From positions 1 through 64,000 of the forward strand of contig JABHXA010000011.1 of the NCBI GenBank assembly GCA_018657495.1: 64,000 nucleotides of DNA, given 5' to 3'. Below the pieces are notes generated by a model that was not told the DNA's origin, did not search any database, and saw nothing but the letters and a program-made list of their open reading frames with translations. A program made the position numbers and the translations under genes. This document shows positions 8,374 through 16,584 of the stretch, piece after piece. Each line of letters starts with the position of its first letter. Within the stretch, counting starts at the first letter, position 1. The stretch comes from Fidelibacterota bacterium (GTDB lineage Bacteria > Fidelibacterota > Marinisomatia > SCGC-AAA003-L08 > JACNLC01).

Positions 8374-8820
8374 TTATTTGCTTGAAATATTTTTAATGTG
8401 TAGTGCAATAAAATCTTTGATATTTCCAACTCGCTGTGCAGAACGATAAACAATACATTGATAACACTCAGCCTCTTGGCACAAAGTTGATATTTGCTTT
8501 AGATTCCAACATGGTTGATCATTCTGCTGATAAGCTGCGCAAGTGGTTCTTTCTGATTCAGTACATGGTTTCATTTCCCAACAGGGGATTAAAGCAAGTA
8601 GATGTCGAATGCCAGCAAGATTTAACTTATCTTCGGTGATCAATTTTCTAATACACGAAATCCATGCGATGTCCAATTCAGAATACCGACGTTGACCAGA
8701 TTCTGAGCGTTTAGGTAGGATTAGCCCTTCCTTTTCATATAGTCGAATTGTTTCAGGAGTAACTTGAAACATTTGGGAGACGACGCCGATAGTGTAATTA
8801 TGTTCAAATGGTAAAATCAT
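8374..8820 (-). CDS. MerR-family regulator with seven-Cys C-terminal module
   Basis: The 148-residue protein begins with a MerR-type winged helix-turn-helix (about residues 9-55: YTIGVVSQMF, TPETIRLYEKEGL, RRYSELDI). The C-terminal half has seven Cys at 80, 86, 94, 104, 114, 119 and 122, i.e. CX5CX7CX9CX9CX4CX2C. The same spacing occurs in the partial regulator at 63650-64000. Such a module could bind an Fe-S cluster or metal, or sense reactive sulfur; none of these is shown. It is the first gene of the cytochrome island and is followed after 13 nt by the TGA-containing cytochrome, so it probably controls that operon. Two TGTAT/ATACA palindromes upstream (8873-8936) are candidate operators. 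Confidence 0.9.
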   Translation of the reverse strand: MILPFEHNYTIGVVSQMFQVTPETIRLYEKEGLILPKRSESGQRRYSELDIAWISCIRKLITEDKLNLAGIRHLLALIPCWEMKPCTESERTTCAAYQQNDQPCWNLKQISTLCQEAECYQCIVYRSAQRVGNIKDFIALHIKNISSK

Positions 8821-8872
8821 ATATAAAGTGAATTAATTAGAAAAGCTGTATTATTCACTTGAGATATTAGGA

Positions 8873-8936
8873 TGTATCAAATACACAGAACAATATAAAA
8901 AGATAAAAAAATCTAATTATAATATTTTGTATACAC
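8873..8936. promoter_or_regulatory. Pair of TGTAT...ATACA palindromes, candidate operators
   Basis: TGTAT-CAA-ATACA (8873-8885) and the uninterrupted palindrome TGTATACA (8929-8936) share the same half-site and lie 52 and about 110 nt upstream of the MerR start. Dyads between promoter elements are typical for MerR proteins. In such AT-rich DNA chance occurrence is possible. Confidence 0.35.
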
Positions 8937-8969
8937 CTGCAGAAATATTATAAGAAAAGGAGATGGGGT

Positions 8970-9020
8970 ATGGAATCTACTACTAAAACTATTAATAAAA
9001 ATAAAAGAGTCCCGCCATAG
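8970..9020 (+). CDS. Possible 16-codon leader ORF
   Basis: ATG at 8970 is preceded by AAAAGGAGATGGGGT, a strong Shine-Dalgarno sequence. The frame encodes MESTTKTINKNKRVPP and stops with TAG inside the loop of the hairpin at 9007-9029. No plus-strand gene follows before 16585, so it is probably a chance ORF or belongs to a small RNA. Confidence 0.15.
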   Translation: MESTTKTINKNKRVPP

Positions 9021-9029
9021 GCGGGACTC
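9007..9029 (-). terminator. GC-rich terminator hairpin downstream of rsmE
   Basis: GAGTCCCGCC (9007-9016) and GGCGGGACTC (9020-9029) form a perfect 10-bp stem with a 3-nt loop. On the minus strand it is followed by TTTTATTTTTA, as expected for termination of transcripts coming from rsmE, whose stop lies 285 nt upstream. The stem resembles the one at 5581-5608. Confidence 0.7.
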
Positions 9030-9313
9030 GTTATAATAATATGTGGCTAAAATGCCATGATCATCGTATTAGTAATTATAAAATTAGTATCCCTGGATTT
9101 TTTGTTCATCACCACAAAAAGGAAAGTGTAGGGTAGTTAAGGAATGCCTTAATGCTAAAATTATAATCATCAATGTCAATAAGCCTTTTACCGTTGGGAC
9201 TAATTTATTATTAAAATATAAAAACATCCAAATATAAAATATATTTAATATATTGAACATTTTAAGCCTATGCCATCAGTCAGTGATGAAACATAGGAAT
9301 TCATATTGAAGAA

Positions 9314-10042
9314 TTAAATTTTATTGGTCTCATTATCATTTATTAAATTTAAAGTATGACAAGCAGCGATCCCGGCTGTTTCAGTTCTTAGGCGCGAAGA
9401 TCCCAAAGAAACTGAACTAAATCCGGATTCTTTTGCCATAGTCATCTCTTTAGCAGTAAAATCTCCTTCAGGTCCGATTAGTATCAGAACTGGTTTTCCT
9501 GGCTTAGCCGCATTGAACAGTGAGCTGTTGTCCCTTTCATAATGGGCTATATATTTGGTTTTTCCATCGTTAGATTTACTGATAAATGAATTAAATACTA
9601 TTGGTTCATTCAGTTTGGGCAAGATTGCCTGTTTTGATTGCTTCATAGCAGAGATAATAATTTTCTTCATCCGGTTGATATTTACTGATGTTCTTTCAGA
9701 ATGACGACAAAGTAAAGGAGTAAATTCAGTGACACCAATCTCAGTAGACTTTTCCAAAAAGAATTCAAAACGCGATATATTCTTGGTAGGGGCGATGGCA
9801 ATATGTATTCCAGACTTTGGTTTTTGCCATTTCATATGATGTTCAATTACATCGAGATTACATAGACTCTTTGAATAATTTACAATATTACAATAATAGA
9901 GATTTCCCTTACCATCAACGATAAATATTTTCTCTTCAGGTTGAAGTCTTAATACTTTTTGACAGTGAAAAGCCTCATCATTGGATAGAATGTATTGACC
10001 ATTGAGAAAATCAGGTCCGTAAAATATGTTATTAATATTCAT
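9314..10042 (-). CDS. rsmE: 16S rRNA m3U1498 methyltransferase RsmE
   Basis: The 242-residue protein matches RsmE in length and layout. An N-terminal PUA-like RNA-binding part is followed by a SPOUT methyltransferase domain with the family motifs EKSTEIGV, LLCRHSERT, LIGPEGDF and LGSSRLRTETA near the C terminus, which form the SAM-binding knot. It methylates U1498 of 16S rRNA in the assembled 30S subunit. It lies 60 nt after the rhodanese gene on the same strand but is functionally unrelated housekeeping. Confidence 0.96.
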   Translation of the reverse strand: MNINNIFYGPDFLNGQYILSNDEAFHCQKVLRLQPEEKIFIVDGKGNLYYCNIVNYSKSLCNLDVIEHHMKWQKPKSGIHIAIAPTKNISRFEFFLEKSTEIGVTEFTPLLCRHSERTSVNINRMKKIIISAMKQSKQAILPKLNEPIVFNSFISKSNDGKTKYIAHYERDNSSLFNAAKPGKPVLILIGPEGDFTAKEMTMAKESGFSSVSLGSSRLRTETAGIAACHTLNLINDNETNKI

Positions 10043-10102
10043 AGCCTAATTTATTATGGGAATAAAATATAGTAAAATCTGAATTTTAGCAAACAACAAA
10101 AT

Positions 10103-10732
10103 TTAACATCCTCCTTGAGGAGCTTTCTTTTTCTTTGTCCGTTTAATAATTGGTTTTGGTGCAGATATTTCTCTCACATTGCCAGTTGATGGGCTGGAAG
10201 TCTCAAAAAATTGCCTAGCTCCCTTTCTAAAATTATATTTTGCAAACTCATCATTCGGATCTGTTGATTTTGGTTTTTGAGGATTCAGTATAACCTCCAA
10301 CCAATAGTTAAGTCCACCCTGAAGCAGGTAATTATTTTCAAAACCGACTTGCCGAATTATCATCCACGCCTTGTGAGCCAACGTTGAGCCATTAGAATAG
10401 AAAATATTCATTTTTGTATCCTGATTCAAAATATCCGACCATTCATCTGCCAAAATGAGATTTAGGGGGATATTGATTGCACCTGGTAAACTATACTTTT
10501 GGAACTCATCAGTAGACCTCACGTCAATAAGCTGAAAGGATGGATCCTTATTTATTATCAAATCTGCTAGTTCATCAGGATGAATAAATTCACTGCCAAT
10601 TTGGATTTCTTCTAACATTTCACCGGCGGAAAGTTTGTATGGTAATGTTGTATTTTCTGGTACAAATGCTATGACCAATCCGAGTATTATAAACACTTGA
10701 GTAAGATAACCGAGTGAGGAATAATTTCTCAT
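10103..10732 (-). CDS. Membrane-anchored rhodanese-like protein lacking the catalytic Cys
   Basis: Start ATG 10732 is preferred: it follows an AAAGGAAAGGG sequence and lies 16 nt after the previous stop, whereas the longer frame to 10789 overlaps that gene. The 209-residue protein has one N-terminal hydrophobic segment (about residues 7-25) and a rhodanese domain with IDVRSTDEF and LPGAINIPL. The active-site loop reads FYSNGST, with Ser where Cys is normally found. The only Cys in the protein is the last residue, after a KKKK-APQGG tail. It may bind or present sulfane sulfur through this tail rather than act as a standard sulfurtransferase. It is the last gene of the Psr-YeeE operon. Confidence 0.88.
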   Translation of the reverse strand: MRNYSSLGYLTQVFIILGLVIAFVPENTTLPYKLSAGEMLEEIQIGSEFIHPDELADLIINKDPSFQLIDVRSTDEFQKYSLPGAINIPLNLILADEWSDILNQDTKMNIFYSNGSTLAHKAWMIIRQVGFENNYLLQGGLNYWLEVILNPQKPKSTDPNDEFAKYNFRKGARQFFETSSPSTGNVREISAPKPIIKRTKKKKAPQGGC

Positions 10733-10748
10733 AATCCCTTTCCTTTCT

Positions 10749-11357
10749 TTAATATTCTTCTCTTGTAAACTGGCTCTCAGCCCATTCACCTGTTTTGAAC
10801 AAAATCATGGCAAAAATAATAATCAAAAAAGTGAACAATCCACCAGAAATTCCTATAATGTCCTGTATTTTCAACGATCCCAGGTTTCCAGCTTCATGAA
10901 ATTCTTTCCAAATGGGGAAACCCTCTCCAAAGATAAAAATTCCAATAATTATTCCTATAATAAAAACCATTGCATCTATTTTACCAATTGCAGCAGCGCA
11001 AACAGACGTGCCTGGGCAAAATCCACCTATTATAAAACCCAGACCCATAATTATACCGCCGATAATTGCAGACCACAAATATGTGGGATTAACATATACC
11101 AGATTCAAATCAATCCAGCCAAACAGACTAAGATATAATAATCCCAACATGGCTGTGATAGCCGCAGTAAAGAATACTTTCAAAACCACTGTATCGTATC
11201 CATAAAATATACCTGCAAGCTTACGGCTTGATGAAAATCCTGATGCTTCCAGGACAAAACCAAATCCGATACCCACCACGAAGGCGATAACGAGGTTCCA
11301 ATCCAAAGAGATAATTTCTTGTGGTATGAGCGGGCCCATAATTAACCTCCAATCCAA
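10749..11357 (-). CDS. YeeE/YedE-type sulfur-compound transporter, second copy
   Basis: The 202-residue integral membrane protein has about five to six hydrophobic segments and the family motif GGFCPGTSVC in the middle, which carries the Cys residues that in YeeE (TsuA) transporters contact thiosulfate. It is about half the length of E. coli YeeE and is paired with the preceding half-size copy, so the two may assemble as a heterodimer. It overlaps the preceding gene by 16 nt. Context with a Psr/Phs-type reductase and a rhodanese points to uptake of thiosulfate, sulfane sulfur or a related anion; selenium species are an alternative, since some YedE relatives are linked to selenium. Confidence 0.88.
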   Translation of the reverse strand: MDWRLIMGPLIPQEIISLDWNLVIAFVVGIGFGFVLEASGFSSSRKLAGIFYGYDTVVLKVFFTAAITAMLGLLYLSLFGWIDLNLVYVNPTYLWSAIIGGIIMGLGFIIGGFCPGTSVCAAAIGKIDAMVFIIGIIIGIFIFGEGFPIWKEFHEAGNLGSLKIQDIIGISGGLFTFLIIIFAMILFKTGEWAESQFTREEY

Positions 11358-11875
11358 TTTTTTCTAAAAAAATAAGCAAAAATAAATGCAGTTCCAAAAA
11401 TTGCTATCATGCTGATAAATCCTTGCAGTGAAAAAACTGCCATGCCTGTAAGGGCCGATCCACTAGTACATCCTCGTCCCAGTTGAGAGCCAAAGCCGAA
11501 TAAAACACCTCCTGATAATGCAAGAGCAATGCGTTTATTTGATGTGATAAATGGATGATGTTCAACTTTTAATTTTAGTCGTCCTGCAAATGCTCCAGAT
11601 AAAAATCCCCCAAGAACAACTCCAAGAATTTCAAAAACCAACCACGAATTCATTGGATTTTTCCCATCAGCCACATATTTCGCAAAATATTCAGAGTTTG
11701 AAGTGTGATTTGGCGCAATAGTATTTAATGTACTCGTTACAACACTTTTCATGGCGCCACTGGCACCAAGTCCTCGTCCTGTAAAATAAAAAGCTGACAA
11801 TAAAATCAATCCAAGCAACATACCTGCAACATATGGATTTAAGTACTTTGTATTCAACGAATTATTTCCTTTCAT
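11342..11875 (-). CDS. YeeE/YedE-type sulfur-compound transporter, first copy
   Basis: This frame encodes a half-size YeeE/YedE membrane protein (177 residues from ATG 11875; 190 if an ATG at 11914 is used, which would overlap the NrfD-like gene by 32 nt). Neither start has a clear Shine-Dalgarno sequence. Features are an N-terminal GLILLSAFYFTGRGLGASG segment, a central helix pair, and the motif FGFGSQLGRGCTSGSALTG, whose Cys aligns with the substrate-facing Cys of the family. It lies between the membrane subunit of the Psr-type enzyme and the second copy, consistent with import of the sulfur substrate or recycling of its product. Confidence 0.87.
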   Translation of the reverse strand: MKGNNSLNTKYLNPYVAGMLLGLILLSAFYFTGRGLGASGAMKSVVTSTLNTIAPNHTSNSEYFAKYVADGKNPMNSWLVFEILGVVLGGFLSGAFAGRLKLKVEHHPFITSNKRIALALSGGVLFGFGSQLGRGCTSGSALTGMAVFSLQGFISMIAIFGTAFIFAYFFRKNWIGG

Positions 11876-11882
11876 AAATATT

Positions 11883-12824
11883 TTAATATAACCATCTACT
11901 TGCCTGACCAGCATCTACAATAATGATTCGCAATAATAAACCACCTATTAACACTAAAATTGCTGGAATAGCCGTAGGGACTTTGAATTTTCTTAATTCC
12001 ATAAACTCCAAGATGCCTGGGAAAACAAGACCGAAACCCATGATAAAAACCCAGAAAAATGTTGTGTAAGGTCCTCCCAAAAACATTTTAGCCGCTTCAA
12101 TGTGAACCTGTGTTCCAGAAAGAAATCCCATAAATAAATGGATTAACAGAAAAATTTCTATGGTTATAAGTAGGAGATCAATTCTTCCAAATATTTTCTT
12201 TTCTCGGGTTTCCTTAGAAAATAATACAACAAGAGCAGCTGCACCACTTAACCCTGAGACTAAAAATAATGGACCCAATATTGCCGTATTCCAGAAGGGC
12301 CTGGCATTAAATGCAGATAGCAAAATACCTGTGTACATTCCGAGGATCAAAGAGAAAAAAACCATTATCATTGCCAACTTCTGGCGATATTTGCGAAGCA
12401 AATCTAAACTTGAGTGAAGCCATTTATAATTGTTAAACCATTGGGGTTTTAAATCTTCCAACCAAGTTACTGACCATAAGATTGATAAGGGGAAAATAGC
12501 CATTAATGTCCATGCTCCCCACGACATTGGTGAATTCCATCGAATGATTGTGTACAATCGCCAGAAATACAGCTTATGAGATAAGTCCAGAAACAAGGCA
12601 AACAACCCAATGCTTAGTAATAATGGTGTGACAATAGGTAGTATTTTTATTGTAAACGGGTATCTTTCTTCTCTTCCCAAAATATAAAATACTCCAGATA
12701 AAATTAAAATCCCTGCTACCAACCCCCCTAGAAAGAGATACAGAGGAATTTCCCATCCCCAAATATGAAGTTGAGGGTCAATTTCATGATTCATTCTACC
12801 ACTAGTTATAATTTCTTCTATCAC
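11883..12824 (-). CDS. NrfD/PsrC-type quinol-interacting membrane subunit
   Basis: The start is GTG 12824, preceded by GGAG at 7-nt spacing; an ATG 30 nt further in is less likely. The 313-residue protein has about eight to nine membrane segments, with early WEIPLYLFLGG and GMYTGILLSAFNARPFWNT motifs typical of the NrfD/PsrC family. These subunits pass electrons between the quinone pool and the Fe-S subunit of molybdopterin reductases. Gene order A-B-C with the two upstream genes is that of polysulfide and thiosulfate reductases. Confidence 0.93.
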   Translation of the reverse strand: MIEEIITSGRMNHEIDPQLHIWGWEIPLYLFLGGLVAGILILSGVFYILGREERYPFTIKILPIVTPLLLSIGLFALFLDLSHKLYFWRLYTIIRWNSPMSWGAWTLMAIFPLSILWSVTWLEDLKPQWFNNYKWLHSSLDLLRKYRQKLAMIMVFFSLILGMYTGILLSAFNARPFWNTAILGPLFLVSGLSGAAALVVLFSKETREKKIFGRIDLLLITIEIFLLIHLFMGFLSGTQVHIEAAKMFLGGPYTTFFWVFIMGFGLVFPGILEFMELRKFKVPTAIPAILVLIGGLLLRIIIVDAGQASRWLY

Positions 12825-12837
12825 TATGCCACTCCAG

Positions 12838-13371
12838 TCATATTAGGTAAAAAATATTGGGACTCGTGCCTGCTTCAGGTATGAGAGTTTTCCATTTTCG
12901 TTTTTTCATAATTTGCGAAACTTCTGATCTTGGATCATCAAGATCACCAAAATACATGCATTTTGTTGGACAAACAGCAACACAGGCTGGATCTTGCCCT
13001 TTTTCTACACGGTGAAGGCAAAAAGTACACTTATCTACATATCCCTCAGGATGGATGAATCTGGCATCATAAGGACAGGATGCAATACAGGCTTTGCATC
13101 CTATACAGGCATTTTCATCAACCAGAACAATCCCACCTTTGCCATAATGACTTGCAGATGTAGGACAGCTACGTACACAGGGGGCATTTGAGCAATGATT
13201 ACATCGTTCAGAACGGATTTCCATCTGTAACTGAGGGTATGTTCCTGTAGTTTTTTCGACAATCCAATCACGGCAGTATCCGATTGGAACATTATTTTCG
13301 GTTTGGCAGGCAACGACACAATCACTGCAGCCAACGCATTTCAGCGCATCTATAGCCATCCCGTATCTCAT
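12838..13371 (-). CDS. Four-cluster ferredoxin subunit, PsrB/PhsB-type
   Basis: The 177-residue protein has the Cys pattern of DMSO/polysulfide reductase B subunits: CVGCSDCVVAC near the N terminus, CNHCSNAPCVRSCP, CIGCKACIASCP and CTFCLH...CVAVCPTKC. These sixteen Cys can hold four 4Fe-4S clusters that carry electrons between the membrane subunit and the molybdopterin subunit. There is no signal peptide; it would be exported with the Tat-bearing A subunit. It overlaps the A gene by 4 nt and lies 13 nt ahead of the NrfD-like gene. Confidence 0.95.
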   Translation of the reverse strand: MRYGMAIDALKCVGCSDCVVACQTENNVPIGYCRDWIVEKTTGTYPQLQMEIRSERCNHCSNAPCVRSCPTSASHYGKGGIVLVDENACIGCKACIASCPYDARFIHPEGYVDKCTFCLHRVEKGQDPACVAVCPTKCMYFGDLDDPRSEVSQIMKKRKWKTLIPEAGTSPNIFYLI

Positions 13372-15611
13372 GTGTTTTTCTCCATATTTGCAGCTTTAAA
13401 CTTGAAGGTAACAAAATTACCGCGCATCCCAGTACCTCCCATAATAGGGTCTAGTAAAACCTTTGATATGAGCTCAGAATCGCTGGCACCTCGACCATGG
13501 GCCTGAGTTAGTTTTTTGCTGTCATGTCCAAATCCATGGACCATGTAAACTGAATCAAACCGTATTCTTTCTGTCACTCTAACTTTAATTGGAAAACTCG
13601 ATCTGATGCCATCTTGATTTTCCAACCAAATATATTGGTTATTCTTTAGATCCCAATCCCTGGCAACTTTAGGATTAACCCAGACAGAATTTTCATCCAT
13701 TAAATCGGCAAGATTTGGGTTATTTGAAGTCCTGCCAAAGGTATGCATGGGTGCCCGACCATAATTCAACCGGTAAAACCCTTCAGGCGGCTCATCATGG
13801 GCGGTATAAACAGGTAGGGGTGAATGTCCCTCCTCCTCAAATGATGTACTGTAAAGTTCTATTTTCCCTGTATTGGTATTAAATTCAAAATTATCATTTT
13901 CATCAATGTACAAATCATCAAATTCTCTTGGAAAAGTTTTTACTCCAATGCGTTTCATTTCCTCTAAGGAAGAGTCCATATTTTTTAGCTGCCAATCTAA
14001 TTCTTCTTCTTGAGTTTTGAATGGAAAGTAGGCACCTAATCCCATTTTTAAACCTAATTCACGTGCCATCCACCAGGCTGATTTTGAATTGTATTTTGGT
14101 TCTGCAGCTGGCATCCTCAAGGCTATTTGAGGATTACGATGTCCACTGACACGAATACTATCATAGCGTTCTAGATAGGTGCATTCCGGGAGTACAACAT
14201 CGGCATACCCGGTAATCTCCATTGGCATCGTATCAACTACCACCAATAACTCCAGACTCTGTATTGCTTTCAAGGTATTTTTTTGATCTGGCAAAGTAGT
14301 GATAAGATTAGTTCCATTTACTATCCATGCCTTGAACGAGCATTTGTCATCGACTGACGGAATAGTTGCGTCACATATTCCAGAAGCAAGAGCAAGGTCA
14401 GCTAGTTTGAATTGGCCAGGAAATGCATCTCTCCATGATCGAGTTGATTTTGGATATTCTGGAAGTTTATATTTCGGCAGATATGCTTTTTCGGGATTAT
14501 AAAATCCACCTCTACGGCCCCATGATCCCAGCAGTGCATTTAATATAGCCACAGCTCTAAGACGTTGGGTATCATCTCCATACCATGTAACATGACGTCC
14601 GGGATGAATAATGACTGAAGGGGATGCATTTGCCATGGCACGCGCTGTTTCACGAATTTGGTCTGGTTTAATAGTAGTGATGCCATATGCCCATTCCGGT
14701 GTCATATCCTTCACATGTTCCTTTAACTGATCAAATCCGAATGTATATTTATCTACATATTTCTTATCGTACATTTCATTGTAAATAATCTCATGTATCC
14801 AAGCAAGTAAAAGGGCCATATCGGTAGCAGGTTTAATTGGAAGCCAGAAATTAGATTTACTTGCTGCTGTAGAAAAACGTGGATCTACTGTAATGATCTG
14901 TGCACCTTTATCAATAGCATCTGACATTTCCTGAACATGGCCATTATGCATATTTTCACCAATGTGACTGCCAATCAATACAAGACATCTGGTATCACGT
15001 ATATCTGTTCTTTCCGGTGAACCAATTCCTTCGCCAAATGTGCCTATAAATGCTACCTCTCTAGGGCCCCTGCATTGAGCATAGGAGGGTGCAGCAATGT
15101 TTCGTGACCCAATTGCTTTTAATAAATTCCCGAAATATGAGCCACCAGATCCATGTGTTAATAGTGCGATACAATCAGGTCCATATTTTTCGGAAATAGC
15201 TTTCAATTTATCAGCAATATAATTAAGTGCCTCTTCCCACGATGCTTCACGGTACTCTTGTTTACCGTTTATTGTAGTTCTAATGAGTGGATTTTTTAGT
15301 CGGTCTCCATCATTGTACATGCCAACACCACCAGTTCCGCGTGGACAAAATCGTCCATTGGAATGTTGATCCTCATCATTTCCGATAATTTTTTTGATAT
15401 TTCCGGATTCATCATGTTCAACCCAACCAGCGCATTTCCAGAAACATACTTCACAATAGGTAGGAGTCCTGAGACCACTGATCCGGCTTTCAGGATTAGG
15501 AACGATCATGTTTCCAATGGAATTTGATAATAGGGGTGCAGTAAATGCCAGCCCGCCAAGGAAGGTAGAAGAAATTTTAATAAATCTCCTTCTATCCATA
15601 GATTCACTCAT
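13368..15611 (-). CDS. Tat-exported molybdopterin oxidoreductase, polysulfide/thiosulfate reductase type
   Basis: The 747-residue protein starts with a Tat signal (DRRRFIKISS). A 4Fe-4S site is formed by Cys53, Cys56, Cys60 and Cys89. The Mo-bis-MGD domains include RGTGGVGMYN and GRHVTWYGDD, and a likely Mo-ligating Cys180 in the AQCRGPR motif, as in PsrA/PhsA. A GGAGGT ribosome site precedes ATG 15611. It is complete, with no internal stop. The most probable role is reduction (or in reverse, formation) of polysulfide or thiosulfate at the outer face of the inner membrane. Tetrathionate, arsenate or selenate as substrate cannot be excluded by eye, but the YeeE/YedE and rhodanese neighbours favour sulfur. 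Confidence 0.92.
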   Translation of the reverse strand: MSESMDRRRFIKISSTFLGGLAFTAPLLSNSIGNMIVPNPESRISGLRTPTYCEVCFWKCAGWVEHDESGNIKKIIGNDEDQHSNGRFCPRGTGGVGMYNDGDRLKNPLIRTTINGKQEYREASWEEALNYIADKLKAISEKYGPDCIALLTHGSGGSYFGNLLKAIGSRNIAAPSYAQCRGPREVAFIGTFGEGIGSPERTDIRDTRCLVLIGSHIGENMHNGHVQEMSDAIDKGAQIITVDPRFSTAASKSNFWLPIKPATDMALLLAWIHEIIYNEMYDKKYVDKYTFGFDQLKEHVKDMTPEWAYGITTIKPDQIRETARAMANASPSVIIHPGRHVTWYGDDTQRLRAVAILNALLGSWGRRGGFYNPEKAYLPKYKLPEYPKSTRSWRDAFPGQFKLADLALASGICDATIPSVDDKCSFKAWIVNGTNLITTLPDQKNTLKAIQSLELLVVVDTMPMEITGYADVVLPECTYLERYDSIRVSGHRNPQIALRMPAAEPKYNSKSAWWMARELGLKMGLGAYFPFKTQEEELDWQLKNMDSSLEEMKRIGVKTFPREFDDLYIDENDNFEFNTNTGKIELYSTSFEEEGHSPLPVYTAHDEPPEGFYRLNYGRAPMHTFGRTSNNPNLADLMDENSVWVNPKVARDWDLKNNQYIWLENQDGIRSSFPIKVRVTERIRFDSVYMVHGFGHDSKKLTQAHGRGASDSELISKVLLDPIMGGTGMRGNFVTFKFKAANMEKNT

Positions 15612-16041
15612 AATACCTCCAGTGTAAAATTGTGAATTCAGTGTTGAAAAATCGAATCATTAGTGACAAGTCAAATTAAAAATTATGTAAATATGATGTT
15701 GAAGGATTTAATAGAGATAAACTACTCAATATATAATAAAAAAATAATTAAAGAAATCCATTACAGCAAATTATATATAATTGTTATTCGTCGACACGGG
15801 TAAATTTAAAAACAAATATATTAATATTGCAATATACATATATATAAAATATTGACTATAGTTATTATTTTATTTCAACATTAGAAATATCTATATGAAA
15901 GTCTAATTATATAATAATAATTATTATTTTGCTTGGGGGATACTGCGTATTGACGATTACGGCAATGGGATTTTTAAAGCAGGAAGTTAATGGTATCTTA
16001 TGTGACTGCGGATGATTGTGCTACAAATTAATTATATGATA
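15612..16041. other. Non-coding region upstream of the Psr-type operon
   Basis: This 430-nt stretch is very AT-rich. It must contain the promoter of the Psr-type operon (minus strand) and the end of the usp transcript. I see no terminator of good quality, no clear FNR/CRP half-site pair, and no open frame worth reporting. Confidence 0.6.
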
Positions 16042-16488
16042 TTATCGAATCGACAGAACTGGTATTGGAGATTTTTTTAGTATTTGACTTGTAGTGCTGC
16101 CAAAAATCACATGGGAAATGCCAGTATGGCCATGGGTGGCCATAAAGACCATATTGATATCAAACTCTTCAATCACACTGATAATTTCCGTTACGGCATT
16201 ACCTTTGCGGATTAAAATTCGTGTATCTAAATCTTCTGAAAGCTGTTCATCACACCATTTAAGTAGATTTTTGTCGGCGTTACTGTGTCGTGAATCTTCT
16301 ATTTGTTCAACCTGAACAGAACCCCATGAATATTCGACAGGAGACAAAATTGGTTCAAGAACATGCAGTATATAAATTTTGGACTTATATTTACGGGCGA
16401 TCGATACGGCGTGGGGGATTGCTCTGGCAGATAAATCGGAAAAGTCTGTTGTCAATAACAAATTTCCGTATTTTAGTGAACTATCCAT
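16042..16488 (-). CDS. UspA-family universal stress protein
   Basis: ATG 16488 is preferred because GGGAAAG lies just upstream; ATGs at 16500 and 16536 lack a ribosome site. The 148-residue protein has the UspA fold signature: LLTTDFSDLSARAI at the N terminus and MATHGHTGISHVIFGSTTSQ near the C terminus, the Gly-rich ATP-binding loop, ending in SPIPVLSIR. Single-domain Usp proteins of this type are often induced under energy or anaerobic stress. It lies upstream of the Psr operon on the same strand but 430 nt away, so it is probably transcribed separately. Confidence 0.93.
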   Translation of the reverse strand: MDSSLKYGNLLLTTDFSDLSARAIPHAVSIARKYKSKIYILHVLEPILSPVEYSWGSVQVEQIEDSRHSNADKNLLKWCDEQLSEDLDTRILIRKGNAVTEIISVIEEFDINMVFMATHGHTGISHVIFGSTTSQILKKSPIPVLSIR

Positions 16489-16584
16489 GTTCTTTCCCAT
16501 ATTTATTATAAAAATTGATATACATATATCAGACAATTAACAATATAATATTACCCTAATTTAATGACTATAATTGGATAATTT

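Larger units (their letters stand above)
8821..9313. other. Non-coding gap between the MerR gene and rsmE
   Basis: This 493-nt AT-rich stretch holds the promoter side of the cytochrome island, two TGTAT-type palindromes, a weak 16-codon ORF, and the hairpin at 9007-9029. Small inverted repeats (TTAAGG/CCTTAA at 9137-9152; CATCA/TGATG at 9274-9288) are also present. I see no tRNA or conserved protein. Confidence 0.7.

Noticed and set aside
13368-15611. Arsenate or selenate respiratory reductase
   Set aside because: Nothing in the neighbourhood (no ars genes) supports it; motifs fit the PsrA/PhsA branch. It remains only an alternative.
16504-16535. GATATA/TATATC dyad near the usp start as an operator
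   Set aside because: It is purely A/T-driven in very AT-rich DNA, with no second copy.
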